From JBBQCW01 sp038319025 (GTDB taxonomy: Bacteria; Actinomycetota; Thermoleophilia; Solirubrobacterales; Solirubrobacteraceae), in contig JBBQCW010000014.1 of assembly GCA_038319025.1 (NCBI GenBank), positions 16,094-80,093 of the forward strand: a stretch of DNA of 64,000 bases, written 5' to 3'. Positions within the stretch are counted from its first letter, which is position 1. The number at the start of each line of letters is the position of its first letter. Below are positions 46,900 through 55,375 of this stretch, one piece after another. The translations under genes and the position numbers were made by a program. Under the pieces are notes generated by a model. The model ran no database searches. It saw only the letters and a program-made list of their open reading frames with translations, and had not been told where the DNA came from.

Positions 46900-49098
46900 A
46901 TGATCCGTATCGCCCGCTTTTGTTTCGAACGCCGCCGCGTGGTCGTCGCCGCCTGGGTCCTCGGTCTCGTCATCGTCAGCGAGCTGGCCGGCACCGTCGG
47001 ATCCTCCTACGTGAACAACCTTCGCCTGCCCGGGAAGGGGTCCCAGCAGGCTGCTGACCTGCTCAAGCAGCGGTTCCCGGCCCACGCCGGTTCCAGCGAC
47101 ACCGTCGTGATCCATGCGCGGACCGGTTCGGTAACGGATCCCGCCGTGCGCGCCCAGGTCACGCCGATGCTCGCCAAGCTCGCCGGCTTACCCAATGTGG
47201 CCGCCGTCGTCAGCCCATACTCCCCGCAAGGTGCCCGGCAGATCTCCAAAGACGGGACGATCGCCTTCGCGCAGGTCGACTACACCAAGCGCGGGCACGA
47301 TCTGCCCACGACGTTCGGCAACACCGTAGTCAAGGTCGCCAAGACGGGAGATTCGGCCACTGTGCAGATCGAAGCGACCGGCCCCGTGGTGTCGGAGGCC
47401 CAGCGCAAGGGCCCGGGTGCGACCGAGGCAATCGGCCTACTCGCGGCGGTGATCATCCTGCTGATGGCGTTCGGGTCGATCGTCGCCATGGGCGTCCCGA
47501 TCATCACCTCGCTGATCGGCCTGGGCATCGGCCTGTCGGCCGTCGGAATGCTCAGCACGGTGGTCGACACTGCTGACTTCGCGCCCCAACTCGGTGCCAT
47601 GATCGGCCTTGGCGTCGGCATCGACTACACCCTCTTCATCGTCACCCGGTTCCGCGATGCGTTCCATGAGAACGGCGGAGACGTGAAGGCGGCGATCGAA
47701 CTGTCGATGAACACCGCCGGCAGGGCCGTCCTGTTCGCCGGGGCCACCGTCGTGATCGCCCTGCTCGGCATGCTGCTGCTGGGTGTGAGCTTCCTCTACG
47801 GCGTGGCCGTCGCATCCTCCCTGGTCGTGGCCGTGGTGATGGCCGCCTCCATCACGCTGGCTCCTGCCCTGCTCGGGTTCTGGGGGCGCAAAGTCGGCAA
47901 CACCCGCCGGGACAAACGCCGGGTGCAGCAGGAGAGCGATACCGGCGAACCCCACGTGAGCTCATGGGTCCGCTGGTCATCCTTCATCTCCCGCCGTCCG
48001 TGGACGATCAGCATCGCCGCAACGCTCGCGCTGCTGATGCTGTGCGTGCCGATGCTCTCCATGCGCCTTGGCTCCAGCGACGCCGGCAACGACCCAGCAA
48101 CCTCCACAACGCGCAAGGCGTACGACCTGCTGGCCACCGGCTTCGGCCCGGGCTTCAACGGCCCGTTGCTGATCGCCGCCCAGACCGGGAGCCCGACCCG
48201 CCTCGCCGCGCTGCGAACCGACCTCGCCGGGACGCCCGGAGTCGCATCGGTGACCAAGCCGCAGGTCAACGCCGCTGGGGATACGGCTGTCCTGCAGGTC
48301 TACCCCACGACTTCGCCGGAGTCCAAAGCCACCACCGACCTCGTCCACACGCTGCGCAGCGACGTGATCCCCAAGGCTGCTGCCGGCACCGTGGTCTACG
48401 TGGGCGGCTTGACGGCCTCATTCGGCGACCTCGCGGCCACGTTTTCGGCCAAGCTGCCGCTCTTCATCGGGATCGTGGTGCTCCTCAGTGCCCTCCTGCT
48501 GCTCATGGTCTTCCGCTCGGTGGTGATCCCCGTGCAGGCAGCGCTCATGAATCTGCTCAGCATCGGCGCGTCGCTCGGCATCGTCACCGCGATATTCCAG
48601 AACGGTTTCCTCTCCGGGCCCTTGGGCATCGAGCCCGGCCCGATCGAGGCGTTCCTGCCCGTGATGCTCTTCGCCATCGTCTTCGGTCTGTCAATGGACT
48701 ACGAGGTGTTCCTGATCTCCCGCATCCGGGAGGAGTGGGTCCGCACCGGCGACTCGCGGCGCGCTGTAGGCGACGGCTTGGCCGCCACCGGCCGCGTGGT
48801 CACCGCTGCCGCAGCGATCATGATCTGCGTGTTCGCCTCCTTCGTGTTCGGCGACGAGCGCGTGATCAAGGAGTTCGGCGTGGGCTTGGCCGTCGCAGTG
48901 TTCATCGATGCCACGATCATCCGCTGCCTACTCCTGCCGGCCGTGCTGTTCATCCTCGGCGATCGCACATGGGCGCTGCCCGCGTGGCTGGACCGGCTGC
49001 TGCCCCACCTGGCGATCGAGGTTCCGGAAGGGTCGGTCGAGCCGGAGCAGCGGTCGGAGGGTGTGTCCCAGCCCGAACTGGAGCCGGCGCGGGGATGA
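46900..49098 (+). CDS. MMPL/RND-family membrane exporter
   Basis: The 732-residue protein has the MMPL topology: one N-terminal helix, a large extracytoplasmic domain (30-170), five helices (about 180-320), a second domain and six more helices. The proton-relay motifs are IGLGVGIDYTLFIVTRFRD (GxxxDY, first half) and FGLSMDYEVFLISRIREEW (second half). MMPL proteins export lipids or drugs; the proximity to acyl-CoA genes hints at lipid export, but this is inference. TAATGT lies about 42 nt before the ATG. The divergent TetR and palindrome imply inducible expression. Confidence 0.92.
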   Translation: MIRIARFCFERRRVVVAAWVLGLVIVSELAGTVGSSYVNNLRLPGKGSQQAADLLKQRFPAHAGSSDTVVIHARTGSVTDPAVRAQVTPMLAKLAGLPNVAAVVSPYSPQGARQISKDGTIAFAQVDYTKRGHDLPTTFGNTVVKVAKTGDSATVQIEATGPVVSEAQRKGPGATEAIGLLAAVIILLMAFGSIVAMGVPIITSLIGLGIGLSAVGMLSTVVDTADFAPQLGAMIGLGVGIDYTLFIVTRFRDAFHENGGDVKAAIELSMNTAGRAVLFAGATVVIALLGMLLLGVSFLYGVAVASSLVVAVVMAASITLAPALLGFWGRKVGNTRRDKRRVQQESDTGEPHVSSWVRWSSFISRRPWTISIAATLALLMLCVPMLSMRLGSSDAGNDPATSTTRKAYDLLATGFGPGFNGPLLIAAQTGSPTRLAALRTDLAGTPGVASVTKPQVNAAGDTAVLQVYPTTSPESKATTDLVHTLRSDVIPKAAAGTVVYVGGLTASFGDLAATFSAKLPLFIGIVVLLSALLLLMVFRSVVIPVQAALMNLLSIGASLGIVTAIFQNGFLSGPLGIEPGPIEAFLPVMLFAIVFGLSMDYEVFLISRIREEWVRTGDSRRAVGDGLAATGRVVTAAAAIMICVFASFVFGDERVIKEFGVGLAVAVFIDATIIRCLLLPAVLFILGDRTWALPAWLDRLLPHLAIEVPEGSVEPEQRSEGVSQPELEPARG

Positions 49099-49119
49099 TC
49101 CGGCGGCGCGGCGGGCCGG

Positions 49120-50655
49120 CTAGCGCCGCTCCCCGTTCGCCGCGACCTGCAGAATCGAGGCGTCGATCAGCCACTCCACCGGCGCGACGTCGTCGGTGTA
49201 CACGTCACCGCCGGTCAGCCCTGGCGCCAAGCGCGCATCGGTGGCCGATGCAACGGCGGCGAGCTCCGGCGGGACGGTGGCCGGCGCCGGGGTGGCGGCG
49301 CGGGGGGCTGTGAGCCCGGCCAGCATCGTGCTGACGTCCGCGCTGGGGTCGCGCAACACCGTCGGGAAACTCGTGTGCAGCGTGGCGGTGAGCACCTTCT
49401 CCAGCGCGTTGGATTCGGCCGGATGCCCGACGTTGATAACTACGACGCCCCCCGGATTCAGTCTCTGGCGCACGAGCGCAAAAAACTCCTTGGTGGCCAG
49501 GTAGAACGGAATGTAGGGCTGGCGATAGGCGTCGACCAGAATCGCGTCGTACCGGCGCTTGTTTGCGCGTAGGTAGGGCCGTGCGTCAGCGGTATGCATG
49601 TGAAGCCGCGGTGCGTGCATGTCGAACAGGCGGCGGCCCACGTCGGTCAGCGCCGCGTCGATCTCCACGGCGTCGATCCTCGTGTGCGGGAAAAAATGCC
49701 CGTACTGGCGAGCCGTCGTCCCCGCCGCGTTCCCGAGGATTGCCAGCGACCGCGGCGCGGTACCGCGCAGCATCGTGGGTAGCACGAGCAGCTCGTCCCA
49801 GTAATTCCCGGTAAGCCACTGCCCCGGCGTGTACGTGGAGTGGATCGCCTGCCCCTCGTTCAGCTCCAGCGTGCGCTCACCATCGCGTGGATCCTGAACT
49901 ACGCGGGCGTATTGGTAAGGGGTCTCCTGTTCCCAGATGACCTTGCCGTAACCCGTCGCCTTGACCACGCCCACGGGCACGGCCAGCAGGGCGACCATCA
50001 GCACCGGCGCCAGAAGCGCGGCGCGGCGGGCCAGCCCCCAGGCGGCCACCAGAGCCAGTGCAACGGCGAAGATGAGGAACGTCCGCCGAGTGCCGACAAA
50101 AGGGATCAGCAGGAGCGCCGCCAGGAACACGCCCGCTAGCGAGCCCAGAGTGGAGATCGCGTACAGCCGACCCGAGACGCGGCCGGCTTCCTCCACCGTC
50201 GTCACGCGCAGGCGGATCGCGTAGGGCGCCACGGCGCCGAGCAGGATCACGGGCGTGGCGATCAGCACCAGCACGCCGATCAGCGAGCCCGCGAACGCGC
50301 CGGCCTGAACCGAATCGAGCGCGTCGACGGACACCCGCAGGAAAGGGCCCGCGACGAACGGCACGATGGCCAGCAGCACCGCCGAGGCCAGCACCACCTT
50401 GCAAAGTCCCCGCATCGTCGGGTCGCGGTCGGCGAGGCGGCCGCCGATCCAGTAACCGATGCTGAGCGCGACCAGCACCGTGGCGATGGTGTTGGCCCAG
50501 ACGATCGTAGAAGCGCCGAACCAGGGCGCGAGCAGGCGCGCGGCAGCGATCTCCGTCCCCAAGGACGCAGCGCCGACCACGAAGGCGACGAGTTCGATCG
50601 GTGGACCGGCCGGCCGGGAGTTCCGACCGTCGGGAGACGTAGCTTCAAGGGCCAT
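49120..50655 (-). CDS. Membrane-fused spermidine-synthase-like protein
   Basis: The 511-residue protein has about seven membrane helices in its first half (ELVAFVVGAASLGTEIAAARLLAPWFG at the N-terminus). A Rossmann-like SpeE-type methyltransferase-fold domain follows at about 280-510. SLAILGNAAGTTARQYGHFFPHTRIDAVEIDAALTDVG resembles the SAM/dcSAM site, and RRYDAILVDAYRQPYIPFYLATKEFF the catalytic Asp region (D in DAYR). Membrane-fused SpeE-like proteins are common in bacteria, with unknown or non-polyamine roles. The start is taken as the ATG at 50655, which overlaps the bioA ATG on the other strand; a downstream start is possible. Confidence 0.78.
   Translation of the reverse strand: MALEATSPDGRNSRPAGPPIELVAFVVGAASLGTEIAAARLLAPWFGASTIVWANTIATVLVALSIGYWIGGRLADRDPTMRGLCKVVLASAVLLAIVPFVAGPFLRVSVDALDSVQAGAFAGSLIGVLVLIATPVILLGAVAPYAIRLRVTTVEEAGRVSGRLYAISTLGSLAGVFLAALLLIPFVGTRRTFLIFAVALALVAAWGLARRAALLAPVLMVALLAVPVGVVKATGYGKVIWEQETPYQYARVVQDPRDGERTLELNEGQAIHSTYTPGQWLTGNYWDELLVLPTMLRGTAPRSLAILGNAAGTTARQYGHFFPHTRIDAVEIDAALTDVGRRLFDMHAPRLHMHTADARPYLRANKRRYDAILVDAYRQPYIPFYLATKEFFALVRQRLNPGGVVVINVGHPAESNALEKVLTATLHTSFPTVLRDPSADVSTMLAGLTAPRAATPAPATVPPELAAVASATDARLAPGLTGGDVYTDDVAPVEWLIDASILQVAANGERR
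50640..50653 (+). promoter_or_regulatory. Leaderless -10 of bioA
   Basis: TAGCTT (50640-50645) ends 8 nt before the bioA ATG at 50654, inside the first codons of the divergent membrane gene as annotated. Confidence 0.45.
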
Positions 50656-52000
50656 GCAGACCGCACAGCTTGCCGCAACCGACCGCGCAACCCTCTGGCA
50701 CCCATTCACCCAGCAGCAGGGCTGGCAATCCGAGGCCGCGCCGATCATCGAAAGCGCGCACGGCTGCACGGTCGTCGACACCGAAGGCAACGAGTATCTG
50801 GACGGCACCAGCTCCTTGTGGTGCAACGTCCACGGCCACCGTCACCCGACGATCGATGCCGCCGTTCGTGCTCAGCTCGATCGAGTGGCCCACACCACCA
50901 TGCTCGGCCTGTCGCACCCAGGTGCGATAGAGCTGGGCCGCCGGCTGATCGAGATCGCCCCCGATGGGCTCTCCCGCGTCTTCTACTCCGACAACGGTTC
51001 CACCGCCAACGAGATCGCGCTGAAGATGGCTTACCAGTACCACCACCAGCGCGGCGAGTGGTGGCGGTCCGGGTTCATCTGCTTGACCGACAGCTACCAC
51101 GGGGACACCATCGGCTCGGTCTCCGTGGGCGCCATCGAGCTCTTCCACTCCCTGTACCGGCCGCTGCTATTTGACACGTGGCAGGCGCGAGCGGGAGATC
51201 TGGGCCACATGGAGGAGGTGCTGGCCGAGCACGGCGAGCGCGTGGGCGCGGTGATCATGGAGCCGCTGGTCCAAGGCGCGGCGGGCATCCGGGTCCATCC
51301 CGAGGGGTATCTGCGCGGCGTGCGGGAGCTGTGCGACCGCTACGGGGTCTTTCTGATCTGTGACGAGGTCGCGACGGGGTTCGGACGGACGGGCACGATG
51401 TTCGCCTGCGAGCAGGAGGGCGTGACCCCTGACTTCCTGTGCCTGGCCAAGGGTCTGACGGGCGGCTATCTGCCCCTGGCCGCGACCCTGACCAGCGAGC
51501 AGGTGTACGACGGCTTCTTGGGCGCCCACGAGGAGCTGCGCACCTTCTTCCATGGGCATACCTACACCGGGAATCCTCTGGCTTGCGCGGCCGCGCTCGC
51601 GACGCTGGACGTGTTCGAGGATGAGGACACGTTGGTGACTTTGCAGCCGAAGCTCGCTCTGCTGGAGGAGCTGCTGGCTGCGGAGGTCTCCGTGCTCGAT
51701 GTGGTGGATGAGGTTCGCCGCAAGGGCCTCATGACCGGAATCCAGCTGCGCGACTTCCCCTTGGATGCGCGGATGGGCCACCGGGTGACCCTGGCCGCGC
51801 GGGCGCGCGGCGTGATCGTCCGTCCGCTCGGCGACGTGATCGTGCTGATGCCGGCGCTGGCGATCAACCCCGACGAGCTGCGCCTCATGGTGACCGTCAC
51901 GGCCGCAGCCATCGTCGAGGCGACCGCCGGGTATGCGGCCGAGGGCGCGGCCGCTCCCGCTGAGGGCGATGCCGAGGCCGCCCCGGCCTTGACCGCCTGA
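50654..52000 (+). CDS. bioA: Adenosylmethionine-8-amino-7-oxononanoate aminotransferase
   Basis: BioA (448 aa) makes 7,8-diaminopelargonate using SAM as amino donor. The N-terminal TLWHPFTQQQGW is diagnostic. It continues DGTSSLWCNVHGHRHPTIDAAV, FYSDNGSTANEIALKMAYQYH, LTDSYHGDTIGSVSVGA, ICDEVATGFGRTGTMFACE and the PLP Lys266 in CLAKGLTGGYLPLAATLT. GHTYTGNPLACAAALATLD follows. A short Ala/Glu-rich tail ends the protein. It lies 4.5 kb from bioD, with the TetR/MMPL/SpeE-like block between. The ATG at 50654 shares bases with the divergent start. Confidence 0.95.
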   Translation: MQTAQLAATDRATLWHPFTQQQGWQSEAAPIIESAHGCTVVDTEGNEYLDGTSSLWCNVHGHRHPTIDAAVRAQLDRVAHTTMLGLSHPGAIELGRRLIEIAPDGLSRVFYSDNGSTANEIALKMAYQYHHQRGEWWRSGFICLTDSYHGDTIGSVSVGAIELFHSLYRPLLFDTWQARAGDLGHMEEVLAEHGERVGAVIMEPLVQGAAGIRVHPEGYLRGVRELCDRYGVFLICDEVATGFGRTGTMFACEQEGVTPDFLCLAKGLTGGYLPLAATLTSEQVYDGFLGAHEELRTFFHGHTYTGNPLACAAALATLDVFEDEDTLVTLQPKLALLEELLAAEVSVLDVVDEVRRKGLMTGIQLRDFPLDARMGHRVTLAARARGVIVRPLGDVIVLMPALAINPDELRLMVTVTAAAIVEATAGYAAEGAAAPAEGDAEAAPALTA

Positions 52001-52053
52001 CCGCAGGCCCGCGCGGCCCGTGGCCCGTGGCCCGGGGCCCGGGGCGGCCGTGG

Positions 52054-52096
52054 GTGAGGCGGATTTGTTGGGCTGAGAACAACAGTTCCGCCTCAC
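52054..52096. repeat. 43-nt palindromic unit 1
   Basis: GTGAGGCGGA at the left end pairs with TCCGCCTCAC at the right. A 4-bp inner stem (TGTT with AACA) surrounds GGGCTGAG. It is almost identical to unit 2, with the first 23 nt exactly shared. Confidence 0.75.
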
Positions 52097-52115
52097 GGGC
52101 GCGGCGCGGGGATAG

Positions 52116-52158
52116 GTGAGGCGGATTTGTTGGGCTGACCACGACAATTCCGCCTCAC
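52116..52158. repeat. 43-nt palindromic unit 2
   Basis: It has the same outer stem (GTGAGGCGGA with TCCGCCTCAC) and the same length as unit 1, 19 nt after it (62-nt period). The right-arm interior differs at several positions while the pairing of the outer stem is kept. Confidence 0.75.
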
Positions 52159-52226
52159 GGGCATCGCCGGGTCCCGGCGCCCTGCCGGGCGCGCCGCGCG
52201 CGTAGCCGGGTAGGGTTCCGCGCCGG

Positions 52227-53744
52227 ATGACGACCATGGCTCCCCGCACACCCGTGATCGTCGGCGTGGCCCAGGCCACGTGGCGGGATGGGGGCTCTCC
52301 CGACCCGGTCGCGATGATGGCCCAGGTCGTCACGGCCGCCGCCGCCGACGCCGGGCCGGGCGAAGCGCTGCTACGCCGCGCCCAGACGATCGCGGCCGTG
52401 GACACCGTGTCGCGCCGCTGGGCCGACCCCGCGGCACTCGTGGCCCAACACCTGAGCCTCATCACGCCCCGGGAGACCGTCCGCTCCTCGCTCGGCGGCG
52501 ATGCCCCCCACCAGCTGGTCGGCGACCTCGCCGCCGCCATCGCCCGCGGGGATGTCGATGCCGGGATCATCGTGGGGGTTGAGGCGCTCGCGACGCTCGC
52601 GCGGGCGTTGAAGGCCGGCACCGAGCCCGACGGCTGGCCCCCGTTGGACGACGGCGCCGCCCCGAACCGGATCGTCGGTCAGGACCGTGCCGGATCCAGC
52701 GACGTGGAGAACGCTGTCGGCCTGATCGCACCGATGATGATGTACCCGCTCTTCGAGCAGTCGCTGTGGGCGCGTGACGCGCCGGGCATGGACACCTCCG
52801 CCTATCAACTCCGCCTCGGCGGGCTCGCGGCGCGCTTCAACGCCGTGGCCCAGACCAACCCGTACGCGTGGTCGCCCGCGCCGCTCACCGCGGAGCAGAT
52901 CGCGACCCCGTCGCCGGCCAACCGTCAGGTGACGCTCCCCTACCCCAAGCTCTTGAACTCCAACATCCAGACCGACCAAGCGGCTGCGCTGATCCTCTGT
53001 TCGGTGGAGACGGCCCAGGCGCTGGGCATCTCATCGGACCTCTGGGTGTTCGTCCATGGCCATGCCGTTGCGCACGATCACTGGCACGTGACCGAGCGTG
53101 ATGACCTGAGCTCGTCCCCCGCCATCCGCCTCACCGCCCAAGCCGCGCTCGCGGCCGCGGGAGCACGCATCGACGACGTCGCCCACCTCGACGTGTACTC
53201 CTGCTTCCCCAGCGCGGTGCAGATAGGCGCACGTGAACTGGGGCTCGACCCGTTCACCGCCGACCGCGACCTCACGGTTACCGGCGGCCTCACTTTTGCC
53301 GGTGGCCCGGGCAACAATTACGTGACGCACTCGATCGCGGCGATGGTCCAGCGGTTGCGCGAGCATCCCGACGACCTCGGGCTCGTGACCGCGGTCGGCT
53401 GGTACCTGACGAAGCACGGTGTCGGTGTGTACGGCGCGCGCCCGCCCCGCCAACCATTCGCGTCGACGTCCGTCCAGCCACAGGTCGATGCGCTCCCCCG
53501 CCGTACCGTTATGCCTGACTACGACGGCCCGGCGACCGCCGAGGCGGCCTGCGTGATCTACGAACGTGACGGCTCGCCCTCGATGGCCATCCTGACGGCG
53601 CTGACCGAGGACGGGATCCGCGTTCTCGGCTCATCAACGGAGCCGGCCGTCCTGACGGAAATGATCGACGGACCGGTGGCCGGCCGCCTGACCCACCTGC
53701 GCGCCGGCGGTGGGTTCGACCTCAGGGACGCAAGCGCCAGCTGA
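52227..53744 (+). CDS. Thiolase-like protein with extra C-terminal domain (TLP1-type)
   Basis: The 505-residue protein has the thiolase/acetyltransferase fold (PVIVGVAQATWRDGG, and GGLTFAGGPGNNYVTHSIAAMV as in the thiolase C-terminal half). A further domain follows at about 410-500 (AEAACVIYERDGSPSMAILTALTEDGIRV) like TLP1. At the place of the nucleophilic Cys of true thiolases the chain reads SSLGGDAPHQLVGDLAAA, with no cysteine, so classic thiolysis is doubtful; mycobacterial TLP1 shows the same loss. It might bind acyl-CoA as a scaffold. Its 3' end overlaps the convergent GerW-like gene by 23 nt. Confidence 0.75.
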   Translation: MTTMAPRTPVIVGVAQATWRDGGSPDPVAMMAQVVTAAAADAGPGEALLRRAQTIAAVDTVSRRWADPAALVAQHLSLITPRETVRSSLGGDAPHQLVGDLAAAIARGDVDAGIIVGVEALATLARALKAGTEPDGWPPLDDGAAPNRIVGQDRAGSSDVENAVGLIAPMMMYPLFEQSLWARDAPGMDTSAYQLRLGGLAARFNAVAQTNPYAWSPAPLTAEQIATPSPANRQVTLPYPKLLNSNIQTDQAAALILCSVETAQALGISSDLWVFVHGHAVAHDHWHVTERDDLSSSPAIRLTAQAALAAAGARIDDVAHLDVYSCFPSAVQIGARELGLDPFTADRDLTVTGGLTFAGGPGNNYVTHSIAAMVQRLREHPDDLGLVTAVGWYLTKHGVGVYGARPPRQPFASTSVQPQVDALPRRTVMPDYDGPATAEAACVIYERDGSPSMAILTALTEDGIRVLGSSTEPAVLTEMIDGPVAGRLTHLRAGGGFDLRDASAS

Positions 53745-54444
53745 TTCGCGCCAGGCCGGTTGGTGGCCGACGGCGACGCCCGGCCATCGCTGCGCCCGCG
53801 ATGCCCGCGGCAACGCCGGCGATCACCGCAGCGCCCGCGGCCACACCTGCTCCACGGCCACCGGCGATCCGCTCGTACGACACGCCGGCCGCGGTTACCT
53901 CGATGTACCCGGTCGGAGCGGCTCGCAGCATCCCGCCTCCTCCGCCCCCGCCCTCCCCGGGACTCCGTTCGCCGCCGTAGCCCATCCCGCCCCGCGTAGT
54001 GACGCGGGCGACGGGGATCACGGTGCGGCCTTCGACCGACACCGGCGCGCCGTAACAGAGGCCCGCGCCCGAGAGCCGCGACAGGACGTCGCGGGCAGCC
54101 ACGAGGGGCGAAGCCCCCGGCATCGGCGCGGGCAGCACCCCGCCGGGCCGGTGGCGCAGCGCCGGCAACTCGTCCGGCGCCGACGGTTCCTGAGTGGGCG
54201 GCGGTCCGGCGGTCGCCGTGTCGGCCACCGGCAGTTCCAGCGCCGGGGCCGGCTCGTCGGGACCGGTGTTGAAGGCGTAAAAGACGCCTCCCTCACCGGT
54301 GGCCAAGCCGGCGTCCTCCTCGTCGCGCAACGGCAACGGATCGGGCACCGCGGCGTGCGGCCCGGTCGAGCGCTGCTCCTCGGCAAGGCGCCGCGCTTCC
54401 CGGGCGGCACGCATGGCGTGCTTCTTGGCCTTTTTCTTGCTCAT
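53722..54444 (-). CDS. GerW/YtfJ-family sporulation-type protein
   Basis: The 240-residue protein has a basic head (SKKKAKKHAMRAAREARR) and a low-complexity middle. The GerW/YtfJ core is LCYGAPVSVEGRTVIPVARVTTRGGMGYGG, then a Gly run and MLRAAPTGYIEVTAAGVSYE. The end has a hydrophobic helix (GVAAGAAVIAGVAAGIAGAAMAG) and RRRR. In Bacillus GerW is needed for spore germination; non-spore-forming actinobacteria also have it with no known role. It lies 6 nt after the rubredoxin stop, so the two are co-transcribed. Confidence 0.72.
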   Translation of the reverse strand: MSKKKAKKHAMRAAREARRLAEEQRSTGPHAAVPDPLPLRDEEDAGLATGEGGVFYAFNTGPDEPAPALELPVADTATAGPPPTQEPSAPDELPALRHRPGGVLPAPMPGASPLVAARDVLSRLSGAGLCYGAPVSVEGRTVIPVARVTTRGGMGYGGERSPGEGGGGGGGMLRAAPTGYIEVTAAGVSYERIAGGRGAGVAAGAAVIAGVAAGIAGAAMAGRRRRPPTGLARISWRLRP

Positions 54445-54450
54445 GGCGTG

Positions 54451-54627
54451 CTAGCCGTCGTACGCGACGAAATCTTTCTTACGGGCACCGCACACGGGGC
54501 AGAACCAGGTGTCCGGGATATCGGCAAACGCCGTCCCGGGCGGGATCCCGCCGTCGATGTCGCCTTCGGTCGGGTCGTAGATGAACCCACAGGACTCGCA
54601 GATCCAACGCTCGATGGTGTCGCTCAT
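54451..54627 (-). CDS. Rubredoxin
   Basis: This 58-residue electron carrier has two CxxC knuckles: Cys10/Cys13 in WICESCGFIYDPTEGD and Cys43/Cys46 in TWFCPVCGARKKDF. Together they bind one iron, and the PDTWxCPxCG segment is canonical. It may serve alkane or acyl desaturation-type monooxygenases or oxygen-stress reductases. Homology begins at the ATG at 54627, with TAGCCT 7 nt upstream; a longer frame is open but lacks homology. Confidence 0.95.
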   Translation of the reverse strand: MSDTIERWICESCGFIYDPTEGDIDGGIPPGTAFADIPDTWFCPVCGARKKDFVAYDG

Positions 54628-54634
54628 TGACGCA

Positions 54635-54640
54635 AGGCTA
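54635..54640 (-). promoter_or_regulatory. Leaderless -10 of rubredoxin
   Basis: TAGCCT on the minus strand (54640-54635) ends 7 nt before the ATG at 54627. Confidence 0.5.
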
Positions 54641-54684
54641 CCGCTGCCCCACGACACAGGCCGGATGCTCGCCGCTGCTTGGGA

Positions 54685-54697
54685 GATACTGCCCGGC
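54685..54697 (+). promoter_or_regulatory. -10 supporting the Nudix start
   Basis: GATACT (54685-54690) ends 7 nt before the ATG at 54698, favouring it over the earlier in-frame starts. Confidence 0.45.
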
Positions 54698-55333
54698 ATG
54701 GAGTTCAAGGAAGCCCCGCCCGAGCAGATCGCTGACCCCGCTGCGGCGCCCACCCCACCGCGGCAGGCGGCGTCGGTCGTACTGCTGCGCGGCGGGGCGG
54801 ACACGTTGGAGATCCTGCTCGTCCAGCGCACTCACGCGGCCCGGTTCATGGGCGGCGTCTGGGTGTTCCCTGGAGGCGCGGTCGATGCCCATGAGGGTGA
54901 CGGCGATGTGTCCCATCGCATCGCCGCGGTGCGGGAGCTGGAGGAAGAGGCGGGCATCGTCCTCAGCGGCCCCGACATCCTCATCAAGTACTCCCAGTGG
55001 ATCACCCCGGCGATCGTCAAGACCCGCTTTGACACCCACTTCTTCCTCGCCCCACTGCCCGAGGGCCAGGACCCGCGAGTCGACGGCGAGGAATGCATCG
55101 ACGCCGGATGGTTCACCCCGCAGGGTGCGCTGGACGAGCACGCCGCGGGCCGCTTGGAACTGGTCTTCCCCACGATCAAGCATCTGGAGCAGTTCGCCAC
55201 CTTTGCCAGCATGCAGGCCCTGCTTGAGCACGCGGCCGTCGCGCCGATCCAACCCGTGCTGCCCAAGGTCTTCATGGCGGGCGAACAAGCGCGCATCCTG
55301 CTGCCCGGCGAAGCCGGGTACGACGAAGCCTGA
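54698..55333 (+). CDS. Nudix hydrolase
   Basis: The 211-residue Nudix protein hydrolyses a nucleoside-diphosphate-linked compound, or possibly CoA. The box reads GGAVDAHEGDGDVSHRIAAV, then RELEEEAGI: the REXXEEXGI end is intact, while the spacing between Glu and REL is about 5 residues longer than the standard 23-residue box. FMGGVWVFPGGA precedes it. The C-terminal part is longer than minimal Nudix domains and resembles the NUDT19/CoA-pyrophosphatase-like branch, which is speculative. The start at 54698 is supported by GATACT 7 nt before it. Confidence 0.85.
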   Translation: MEFKEAPPEQIADPAAAPTPPRQAASVVLLRGGADTLEILLVQRTHAARFMGGVWVFPGGAVDAHEGDGDVSHRIAAVRELEEEAGIVLSGPDILIKYSQWITPAIVKTRFDTHFFLAPLPEGQDPRVDGEECIDAGWFTPQGALDEHAAGRLELVFPTIKHLEQFATFASMQALLEHAAVAPIQPVLPKVFMAGEQARILLPGEAGYDEA

Positions 55334-55363
55334 GGGTCCGTTTGGCCCGTTTGGCCGCGGGAG

Positions 55364-55375
55364 TAGGCTCGGGAC
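55364..55375 (+). promoter_or_regulatory. Leaderless -10 of the epimerase at 55376
   Basis: TAGGCT (55364-55369) ends exactly 6 nt before the ATG at 55376. Confidence 0.6.
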
